A stretch of DNA of 64,000 nucleotides, from NCBI RefSeq assembly GCF_026015625.1, contig NZ_JAPDVG010000001.1, positions 2,187,001-2,251,000 on the forward strand. The letters run 5' to 3'. The DNA is from Segatella copri (GTDB taxonomy: Bacteria > Bacteroidota > Bacteroidia > Bacteroidales > Bacteroidaceae). Positions within the stretch are counted from its first letter, which is position 1; every line of letters starts with the position of its first letter. A program made the translations under genes and the position numbers. Under the pieces are notes generated by a model. It searched no databases, was not told where the DNA came from, and worked only from the letters and a program-made list of their open reading frames with translations. This document shows, in pieces, positions 58,056 through 64,000 of the stretch.

Positions 58056-58388
58056 TCATTTATTTTATTTTTTCTATCTTTGCAAAAGATTACCACTTTG
58101 GAGGCGCCACGACAAAAACAGTAATTTGTGGATCTCTACTTCCGAAAGCCAACGGAGGCAGAGACAGGGGAATTTGTGTCCGAAGCCAAAGAGCGATACC
58201 AAACATCTTCTGCTCTGTTCACGGTGACACGGTGACACGATGACACTAGTTTTTCAACTTTTCGCCTCGCACGCGGGCAGGCAGGAACTTTCGGCTTGAT
58301 TTTTCCTGCCTGCCCGCGCGAGAGTAAATCTTCAGAAATCACTGTCATACGTGTCACCCTGTCATCCAGAAGCAGGTTACTTCCGAAT

Positions 58389-58454
58389 CAAAAGTCAAAG
58401 ACTTACGGTGCAAAAGTCAGGCACTTACGATGCAAAAGTCAGGCACTTACGCCC
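58389..58454. repeat. 22-bp tandem repeat, three copies
   Basis: CAAAAGTCAGGCACTTACG plus three bases at 58389 (diverged), 58411 and 58433. Its position within the cassette remnant matches that of the unrelated 22-bp triplet at 4339. Confidence 0.9.
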
Positions 58455-58590
58455 CGTAATCCCCTGGCTTACGAACCGCAATCCAATCATAAAGCCCTTA
58501 AAAATCAAACAAGCCAGGCATTTAGAAGTGATACCAAACAAGGCATGTAAAAGGGCTTACAAACACCAGAGCAAAGAGAATCTATGAAAA

Positions 58591-58630
58591 AGTATGAGCA
58601 ACTGTGAGCAAGTATGAGCAACTGTGAGTT
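58591..58630. repeat. 20-bp tandem duplication
   Basis: AGTATGAGCAACTGTGAGCA and AGTATGAGCAACTGTGAGTT directly adjoin, about 20 bases before the shared promoter string. Confidence 0.85.
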
Positions 58631-58919
58631 GCCTCCTCACCGATTTCGTATCTTTGCATTGTGATTCAGAGATACTCAGCGGTTCCAATCAGCAAGCTAT
58701 AGTAAGGCGTCCCCATAGCAAGCTATCCCCAGGCGGTCCCATCCCGCACAACCATGGCAAAGACCGCTTTGATGTGATTTGATAGCCAACCAGCCAGGTA
58801 TTAAAAAGAGAGTGGATTTGCGACAACCAGTTCCAATATGAAATAAGGTATAAGCTCGGGGAGGAATGAGTTTGAACCAATCGTCAAAGTTTAAAGAATA
58901 CTAAAAGATTCTCTTTCGC

Positions 58920-58950
58920 TTGAAAATTTCTTTTAAAATGCCTATATTTG
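58920..58950 (+). promoter_or_regulatory. Promoter of structured RNA copy A
   Basis: TTG at 58920, a 20-base spacer and TATATTTG at 58943-58950. Copy B has the same TATATTTGCA string at 61088. Confidence 0.75.
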
Positions 58951-59110
58951 CAATGCCGTTAGTAATGGCGGCAGACATAAAGAGGTAGCAACTACGCTTA
59001 ATTCGGACTGAGAATCTGGACAGTTCGCAGTACACAAGAATGACAGTTCCAGTTGTTTGCCCCAATATGTATACTAATATCCATCCCGCTTCTGTGGGAT
59101 GGGTATCTCT
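58951..59110 (+). ncRNA. Structured RNA of a two-copy family, copy A
   Basis: It aligns end to end with 61096-61255. The conserved core is ACTGAGAATCTGGACA (59007-59022) and GTACACAAGAA (59030-59040). A flanking helix pairs CAACT (upstream) with AGTTG (downstream); the last hairpin is CCATCCC/GGGATGG (59081-59102). Helix bases differ between the copies while pairing is kept. It resembles an independently transcribed RNA of 6S-like size, but no Rfam identity is claimed. The kinase gene begins 46 bases later. Confidence 0.75.
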
Positions 59111-59155
59111 ATTTAGTTAATTTTGCAACCGAATTATCAACCCAGTCTGCGTAAC

Positions 59156-60379
59156 ATGGATTCATATTCTGGAATCATCATAGAAGAAAGCAGAAGGTCT
59201 GAGCAATTTTCAGACTTTACTCCCATACCTTGCAAAGGATTCAACATTCTTTGCAAGGCAAAGCGCTATGGCAGATGGTGGGTACTCAAAGGATTGAAGG
59301 ACCCATACCGTCAAGACGAAAACTACAAGAACCTGCTGCACAAAGAGTTCGATATCCTCATATCCCTGCAGCATCCCAACATCGTATCAGCCTACAGCAT
59401 GGAAGAAATACCGGAAATGGGTACCTGTATCGTAATGGAATGGATAGATGGTATCACGCTGGAACACTGGAGCGGTAGGAAGACTGAGGGAGAAGACATC
59501 TTCCTCCAGTTGCTTGATGCTGTGCATTATATCCATGCCAAGCAGATAGTACACAGAGACTTAAAACCTTCCAATATCATGATTACCCATAACGGCAATC
59601 ATGTAAAGCTCATCGATTTCGGACTTTCAGATACCGACGACTTTGCCATTCTCAAACAGCCTGCCGGCACACCGGGCTACATCTCACCTGAACAGATTGC
59701 ATCCCAACAGGCAGACATCCGCAACGACATCTTCAGCATCGGTTGTATCCTGGAAAAGATACTTCCAAGCAAACCGTATACTGCCATCATCAAACGATGC
59801 AAGGCACCCATAACCCAGCGATATGCCAATGTTGACGAACTCAAAGCTGATTTCATGGCTCACAGAAACAGGCATCTATCCGGTATCAAGCGTATCGGAA
59901 TCGCAGCTTTGGCCTGTATCATCTTATTAGGTTTCATCAGTTATCCTTTACTGCATCAGCAGGAAAAGAGCATTAGCATCACCCCGGCACATCACGAAGC
60001 CAAGAAGGATACTGTCATCCGCCAGCAAGCCAAGAAGCCTGCCCCACTTTCCAATGGCCGGAAATCCCTGCAGCCAACAGCTACCGAGCCATCTTCTGCA
60101 TCCCATTTACAAAGCGCCGAACTCATATCCAAGGGAAAGAAGACTATCGACAAGATGTGGAAGGAATCCGGCATAGACACCATCCGGTCTGTTGTGAAAA
60201 AGAGCGAGGCATACTTTCAGTTTGTAAATAAGAGTAATGAATTCATCACAACGACTTATCCACAGACATTCTCTAAGGACATAGACGGCAAGAAGGCAGA
60301 TATCATCTATGAACTGTCCTCTTATACCACTGAGAGATATGTGAAGCCAACCCTGTCGAGATTTCAATCTTCTAAGTAA
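59156..60379 (+). CDS. Membrane-anchored Ser/Thr protein kinase (Hanks type)
   Basis: The protein is 407 residues from the ATG at 59156 (an upstream TTG was rejected). The kinase domain spans about residues 25-235: Lys45 in WWVLKGL, catalytic IVHRDLKPSN (Asp135), DFGLSD (Asp154) and GTPGYISPEQ. The glycine loop is poor. One membrane helix (about 247-266) precedes a Ser/Lys-rich external tail with no PASTA repeats. Such kinases are uncommon in Bacteroidales. Substrate and signal are unknown. It ends convergently, overlapping the 60364 gene by 16 bases. Confidence 0.88.
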   Translation: MDSYSGIIIEESRRSEQFSDFTPIPCKGFNILCKAKRYGRWWVLKGLKDPYRQDENYKNLLHKEFDILISLQHPNIVSAYSMEEIPEMGTCIVMEWIDGITLEHWSGRKTEGEDIFLQLLDAVHYIHAKQIVHRDLKPSNIMITHNGNHVKLIDFGLSDTDDFAILKQPAGTPGYISPEQIASQQADIRNDIFSIGCILEKILPSKPYTAIIKRCKAPITQRYANVDELKADFMAHRNRHLSGIKRIGIAALACIILLGFISYPLLHQQEKSISITPAHHEAKKDTVIRQQAKKPAPLSNGRKSLQPTATEPSSASHLQSAELISKGKKTIDKMWKESGIDTIRSVVKKSEAYFQFVNKSNEFITTTYPQTFSKDIDGKKADIIYELSSYTTERYVKPTLSRFQSSK

Positions 60380-60918
60380 TGCTCTACGATGATGCCGTTC
60401 TTCTTACCTATAGCGTAAGTAACCGGTTCATCATCTCCATGTTTCCAAGCATGGAGATAAGCAGGCTCATGATTGATAAAATGATGGCACTCAAAAGTAT
60501 CATCTTTCGCCAATCTGGTATTTTCTGATGACACCACCTTGAAACTTCCGTTTCCCTGATACCTGATGATGCAGGTTCTGTCGGGCAGCCAGGAAAGTTT
60601 GAGCATCTGTCCCTCATAAAGATCATCGCATGAGATTTCCTTGTCTATAACCATCTGGCTCTGCCGTTCTCCCGTTCCTTGCGACAATCCAAACTCCTCA
60701 AAGTCTGCATAACCGAGAAAATTAGCCAGCACATTCTTGGTAAACTTACTGGCAGAAACCCCTTCGCTCACGTATCCCCAGAATCGTCGCAGCGTAGAGG
60801 CACTCACCCTTTGCTGGGTACGTTCCTCCACCTTTTCGCTCAACCAAGCGAAGTCGCGAGGAACAACCATCTTGCGCCCCACCATTTTTTCTATCATTTC
60901 ACGTAATATCTGTTCCAT
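60364..60918 (-). CDS. Uncharacterised protein with HTH-like N-terminus
   Basis: The protein is 184 residues from the ATG at 60918 (the longer frame to 60954 starts upstream of the promoter box). Residues 1-75 (VVPRDFAWLSEKVEERTQQRVSASTLRRFWGYV..) look like a winged or HTH fold: the segment QQRVSASTLRRFWGYV resembles a recognition helix. The C-terminal half is beta-rich (GQMLKLSWLPDRTCIIRYQGNGSFKVV). It could be a DNA-binding regulator with a sensor domain. No named family is assigned. Its 3' end overlaps the kinase gene. Confidence 0.6.
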   Translation of the reverse strand: MEQILREMIEKMVGRKMVVPRDFAWLSEKVEERTQQRVSASTLRRFWGYVSEGVSASKFTKNVLANFLGYADFEEFGLSQGTGERQSQMVIDKEISCDDLYEGQMLKLSWLPDRTCIIRYQGNGSFKVVSSENTRLAKDDTFECHHFINHEPAYLHAWKHGDDEPVTYAIGKKNGIIVEHYLED

Positions 60919-60922
60919 GCTG

Positions 60923-60930
60923 CAAAGATA
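60923..60930 (-). promoter_or_regulatory. -7 box four bases from the start codon
   Basis: TATCTTTG on the minus strand ends at 60923 and the ATG begins at 60918. Initiation about seven bases after the box would give a leaderless mRNA. It decides the start codon. Confidence 0.6.
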
Positions 60931-61095
60931 CTGAAACAAATCCAACCAACACACAAAAAGCCAATATTTCGACTAAAAACGCCCTATATTTTGAACTTGG
61001 AACGGAATGGAACGCTGAAAAAGCAGAAAAAGCACCTATTTTTGCAAAAAAATCAGCTCACAATGAACAACTTTAGAAAAAAAATGGTATATTTG

Positions 61096-61255
61096 CAGTG
61101 CTGTTCTAAACAAGCAGCAGACATGTTAAGGAAACAACCATGCTTGGTTCGTACTGAGAATCTGGACAATTCATTGTACACAAGAACGAAGACAGAAGTT
61201 GTTCACCCAACCGTGTATTATTGTATCCATTCCGCTTCGGCGGGATGGACATTGA
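61096..61255 (+). ncRNA. Structured RNA of a two-copy family, copy B
   Basis: Paralogue of 58951-59110. TATATTTG at 61088-61095 is its promoter box. The core is ACTGAGAATCTGGACA (61153-61168) and GTACACAAGAA (61176-61186). The flanking helix is AACAAC with GTTGTT, and the last hairpin is CCATTCCGC-TTCG-GCGGGATGG (61227-61248). Pairing is kept although bases differ from copy A. The 128-codon frame across this region is an artefact. Confidence 0.75.
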
Positions 61256-61267
61256 TATATACCCTTT

Positions 61268-61347
61268 GGTGTGAGCTGATTTTCATTCTTTGTGTACAGG
61301 TAGTCCAGAACCTTCAGAACAGAATGAAATCGGTTCGCACCTTTTTT
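61268..61347 (+). terminator. Long-stem terminator with loop antisense to RNA copy B
   Basis: A stem of about 21 bp (61268-61289 with 61321-61341, several G-U pairs) is followed by six T. The 31-base loop contains TTGTGTAC and GTCCAGA, complementary to GTACACAA and TCTGGAC of the core of copy B in nested order. It lies between the RNA and the gene at 61389, so it could act as an attenuator. Confidence 0.75.
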
Positions 61348-61388
61348 ATGCCTAAAAATGAAATAACCAAAAAGTAAATGATTAGCTT

Positions 61389-61871
61389 ATGGAAAAATTA
61401 GAAAACACAAAGCCAGAAAAGCTACTGATAGCCATCAGCGCATTAGGCAATCATGGCAAGACACTAAGTGCTACCAGATTGATAGAACTTTTAATTTCAC
61501 ATCGTGAAGGATGGCTTTATGATAGCCGTTCCATCAATCTCAAGAAAGAGCAACTGGCTATTCTACAACGCAATGGAACGGCAGAAATTGCAGTTATTAC
61601 CATTGGTGATGGAGTCGATAGTAGATTTGAAGATTGGTATAATATTGTAGCAAGCATTCCAACTATCAAAATCATCGTTGGATGTTGTCGTACAAAACAT
61701 GGGACATTCGCCTATCTCAAAAATTTTGCAAGGACTCATCAATATACAATGGTTGTAACGCATCCATATTTTCAAGAGATGCCTGTTTTGCCTAAGGGCT
61801 CACCTATTGCAAACTATTGGAACGCAATTTTTGCAAACCATCTATTAGATATGATACATTTACACTTGTAA
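61389..61871 (+). CDS. Small deviant P-loop protein
   Basis: This 160-residue cytosolic protein starts with LLIAISALGNHGKTLSATRLIELL, a Walker A-like loop (A-L-G-N-H-G-K-T) resembling the ParA/MinD-type P-loop but with Ala in place of the first Gly. A possible Walker B-like strand is IAVITIGDGVDS. No family is recognised and no partner gene of a partition system is present. It is preceded by the structured RNA and its terminator and followed closely by the Sel1 gene. Nucleotide binding is likely; function is unknown. Confidence 0.6.
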   Translation: MEKLENTKPEKLLIAISALGNHGKTLSATRLIELLISHREGWLYDSRSINLKKEQLAILQRNGTAEIAVITIGDGVDSRFEDWYNIVASIPTIKIIVGCCRTKHGTFAYLKNFARTHQYTMVVTHPYFQEMPVLPKGSPIANYWNAIFANHLLDMIHLHL

Positions 61872-61910
61872 ACAATATTGGGAATAATAACAATTAAAAA
61901 CAAGAAGAAT

Positions 61911-63152
61911 ATGAAAAAGATTTATCTAATCATGATACTCTTCTTTGCGACAGCATCGGGAGTATTTGCACAAACAACCAACATTGTCACCCTCATGCTA
62001 AAAGCCAAGTCTGGCGAAGCAGAAGCACAGAATGCTCTGGGCGAAGCATATTATGATGGGAAAGGGGTTACGGAAAATTTAACTGAAGCTGTAAAATGGT
62101 TCACAAAAGCTGCAGAACAAGAAAATGCTAAAGCAGAATACAACTTAGGCAACTGCTATTACTATGGCAATGGAGTACAATACAGGGACCGTGGAGAAGC
62201 CGTAAAATGGTATACAAAAGCGGCAGAGCAAGGATATACTGAAGCACAAAACGACTTAGGATACTGTTATGAATTTGGCGAAGGAGTAGACAAGAATCTT
62301 AAAGAAGCCGTAAAATGGTACACAAAAGCTGCAGAACAAGGACTACCATTGGCACAATGCAACTTGGGAGCCTGCTATGAAAATGGCGACTGGGTAGAAA
62401 AGAACCTTGAAGAAGCCGTGAAATGGTATACAAAAGCAGCCAATCAAGGATATGCGAAGGCTCAATACTATCTGGGAAAAGCCTATGATAAAGGCGAAGG
62501 TGTAGCTAAGAACGATTCGGAAGCTATGAAATGGTATCTCAAAGCGGTAAAAAACAATTACCCACAAGCAGCCTATTATTATGGTGCAATGCTCTTAGCG
62601 GGTGACAAGCAAAAGGGTGTAACAAAAAACATACCAGAAGGAGTCAAATATTTGCGCAAGGCAGCTGATCTAAAAAACCTTGATGCAATTCAGGCTTTGG
62701 TTGGTGCCTATTACTCGAAAATGACAGGTGAGAATGATTTTGGTATTAGCAAATATCTTTCTTACGCTGACTTTGTTAAGTATATAAAAATTGGCGCAGA
62801 AGAAGGAGATCAAAACATGAAAACTTTTCTGACCAATTTACCAAATTTAAAATCAATGATAGCACAAGAAAAAAGTCTTGTAGCGAAATATGGACAGAGA
62901 GCATACGACAACATCAAAAAGGGAAAGGTTTATATAGGTATGCCAGAAGGTATCCTTACCGAATTCAGGACTTTTGAGACTGATGGTAGCAGATATCAAA
63001 TGTACAAATACAATGGTCCTTACAGAGACTTAGTTGGTACTTACAAACAATATATCCCTTCCTATGCTCTCCGACTGGTCAATCTTCTTGGGAAGGTATT
63101 CCCTAGAATCGTAAAGGTTAGAAATGGAAAGGTTACAAATGTCATATATTAA
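61911..63152 (+). CDS. Exported Sel1-repeat protein
   Basis: The protein is 413 residues from the ATG at 61911, with a signal peptide ending SGVFAQ. Residues about 30-260 are six to seven Sel1-like (TPR-related) repeats of the form EAVKWYTKAAEQGYAEAQ..LG..Y..G.GV, which form a helical protein-binding scaffold. The C-terminal about 110 residues (YGQRAYDNIKKGKVYIGMPEGILTEF..) are a separate unknown domain. It is probably a periplasmic adaptor; it lies 39 bases after the P-loop gene and 40 before the TonB-type gene. Confidence 0.85.
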   Translation: MKKIYLIMILFFATASGVFAQTTNIVTLMLKAKSGEAEAQNALGEAYYDGKGVTENLTEAVKWFTKAAEQENAKAEYNLGNCYYYGNGVQYRDRGEAVKWYTKAAEQGYTEAQNDLGYCYEFGEGVDKNLKEAVKWYTKAAEQGLPLAQCNLGACYENGDWVEKNLEEAVKWYTKAANQGYAKAQYYLGKAYDKGEGVAKNDSEAMKWYLKAVKNNYPQAAYYYGAMLLAGDKQKGVTKNIPEGVKYLRKAADLKNLDAIQALVGAYYSKMTGENDFGISKYLSYADFVKYIKIGAEEGDQNMKTFLTNLPNLKSMIAQEKSLVAKYGQRAYDNIKKGKVYIGMPEGILTEFRTFETDGSRYQMYKYNGPYRDLVGTYKQYIPSYALRLVNLLGKVFPRIVKVRNGKVTNVIY

Positions 63153-63192
63153 TAACATTAATAAGCGGACTCATAAAAGCATTACATTTATT

Positions 63193-64000
63193 ATGAAGCA
63201 TTCATTTTTACAAACATTAAGCACCACTTTTTCCTCTAAAATCGGAAAAAGTATCATTTTAGCAATATTCGTTATGCTAACAGGAAGCCCAACCTTCGGA
63301 CAAGCAAGACGAGGCACTACACAAAAAGCCAATACAACAACTGTCACTAAGCCAAGCCCAAATTTAGTAAACGACTTTAACAAAAAAATCAAAAACAATT
63401 ATTTCTTCAACAATAAGTCGAACAATAATGAGTGGGACATAGTATTCAAACCTGCCAATACTGAAGGAAAAGGCGGTGGAAATATCGTGATACCTATATC
63501 TAAACTTGGTCTCTCATTCTCATACAACATCACTGCAAACGGAAGTATCTATATCAAGATTGACAACGTCAAGATGAAGGAGGAGAAGATAACATGGCAA
63601 ACTAATCCCGATGGGGTCATTTTAGAAGATCTGTTTTTCCAATTGCAGAGCGACTCACTTAAATACGATGAACTTGTAAATTGGAATCCAAACGAAGAGT
63701 CAGTTTACAACGAAGTCAATGAAATTGATAAAGTTGATGAAAAGCCATCTTTTCCTGGTGGTGAAAGTGCAATGAAGTCTTATCTGAACAGCAATGTAAA
63801 ATATCCTGATGTAGCACAGGAAAATGGCGTACAAGGACGTGTAATCGTAGAGAGTATCATAGAGAAAGACGGCTCCATGTCTGACGTTAAGGTTATTAGA
63901 AGTGTTGACCCGTCACTTGACAGGGAAGCCCTGCGTGTTGTTAAGGCTATGCCGAAATGGACACCAGCAAAACTAAAAGGAATACCTGTACGAACCAAAT
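63193..64000 (+). CDS. TonB-type energy transducer, 3' end outside the window
   Basis: The frame is open from the ATG at 63193 to the window end (269 codons). It has an N-terminal hydrophobic segment (SIILAIFVMLTGSPTFGQ), a basic Thr/Lys linker, an unassigned middle part and a TonB C-terminal domain: PSFPGGESAMKSYLNSNVKYP, then GVQGRVIVESIIEKDGSMSDVKVIR and REALRVVKAMPKWTPAKLKG. TonB proteins pass inner-membrane energy to outer-membrane receptors. The segment looks like a cleavable signal rather than an anchor, so it may be a stand-alone periplasmic TonB-domain protein. It was identified by reading the frame directly. Confidence 0.88.
   Translation, partial: MKHSFLQTLSTTFSSKIGKSIILAIFVMLTGSPTFGQARRGTTQKANTTTVTKPSPNLVNDFNKKIKNNYFFNNKSNNNEWDIVFKPANTEGKGGGNIVIPISKLGLSFSYNITANGSIYIKIDNVKMKEEKITWQTNPDGVILEDLFFQLQSDSLKYDELVNWNPNEESVYNEVNEIDKVDEKPSFPGGESAMKSYLNSNVKYPDVAQENGVQGRVIVESIIEKDGSMSDVKVIRSVDPSLDREALRVVKAMPKWTPAKLKGIPVRTK

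Larger units (their letters stand above)
58083..58942. other. Gene-free stretch: second decayed primase-type cassette
   Basis: No intact gene. It holds a 9-bp GGTGACACG microrepeat (58217-58243), an inverted CGCG(C)GGGCAGGCAGG pair (58270-58320), three 22-bp tandem copies (58389-58454) and two 20-bp copies (58591-58630). A promoter box TATCTTTG at 58649 is embedded in the same 23-base string seen at 4488-4511. After the box, where an HU-like gene would be expected, only broken frames are found to about 58890. Confidence 0.5.

Noticed and set aside
58951..61347. Retron-type ncRNA
   Set aside because: No reverse transcriptase gene lies nearby and the RNA ends do not form a retron-like a1/a2 stem.
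61215..61350. Third RNA copy on the minus strand (inverted core)
   Set aside because: The complement of the terminator loop resembles the core, but the long stem has G-U pairs only when read on the plus strand and the T run is on the plus side. I treat it as an antisense loop.
60991..61377. 128-codon frame across RNA copy B
   Set aside because: It spans the conserved RNA core and terminator hairpins, and its protein has no family features.

Overview
The window comes from a Bacteroidota chromosome, most likely a gut Prevotella/Segatella copri-type organism. The signs are the Bacteroidota promoter box TAnnTTTG in front of many genes, a type III glutamine synthetase, the type 9 secretion protein SprA next to RuvA, a T9SS sorting domain, a smalltalk micro-protein, meso-diaminopimelate dehydrogenase, and DUF4143 and DUF1703 ATPases. 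No rRNA, tRNA or CRISPR array was seen.

Layout. 0-21 kb is mostly housekeeping: glutamine synthetase (cut by the window edge), a DUF1703 ATPase/nuclease, a decayed mobile cassette (primase tail, smalltalk, amidase fragment), a DUF4160/DUF2442 pair, a ZIP metal transporter, enolase, thioredoxin-like and SIMPL proteins, an NhaC antiporter, rubrerythrin, MutY, MscS, a PBP4-type carboxypeptidase, a PH-domain protein and NadB. A complete IS3-family element (18125-19757, CTA target duplication) sits between nadB and an AAA/DUF4143 ATPase whose promoter carries three repeats spaced exactly 33 bp apart. 21-29.5 kb holds sprA and ruvA on the minus strand.

29.5-37.6 kb is an A+T-rich accessory island: a small T9SS-sorted protein, a 2004-residue SpvB/FG-GAP/RHS protein with a signal peptide and a Tae4-like peptidoglycan amidase at its C-terminus, a lipoprotein that is probably the immunity protein, and a DUF2019 HEAT-like protein. 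Two ~150-bp structured direct repeats bracket it. I read it as a polymorphic antibacterial toxin with immunity genes.

37.6-58 kb returns to core functions: ddh, a cysteine desulfidase/serine dehydratase-like enzyme, an exported C1 peptidase, dxs-trkA-trkH, manA, an ATPase+DUF4435 (TOPRIM) pair laid out like the PARIS defence system, an EamA transporter, a frameshifted lactate permease, an ECF sigma/anti-sigma operon with two envelope proteins, then metY-cysK.

58-64 kb is accessory again: a second decayed copy of the primase-type cassette, then two copies of a structured RNA of about 160 nt (58951-59110 and 61096-61255), each with its own TATATTTG box. They precede a membrane-anchored Ser/Thr kinase and a deviant P-loop protein. 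A Sel1-repeat protein and a TonB-type energy transducer (cut by the window end) follow. The second RNA is followed by a long intrinsic terminator whose loop is antisense to the RNA's own conserved core. The strongest candidates for undescribed biology are the RHS-Tae4/T9SS island with its bracketing repeats and the duplicated structured RNA with its antisense-loop terminator.
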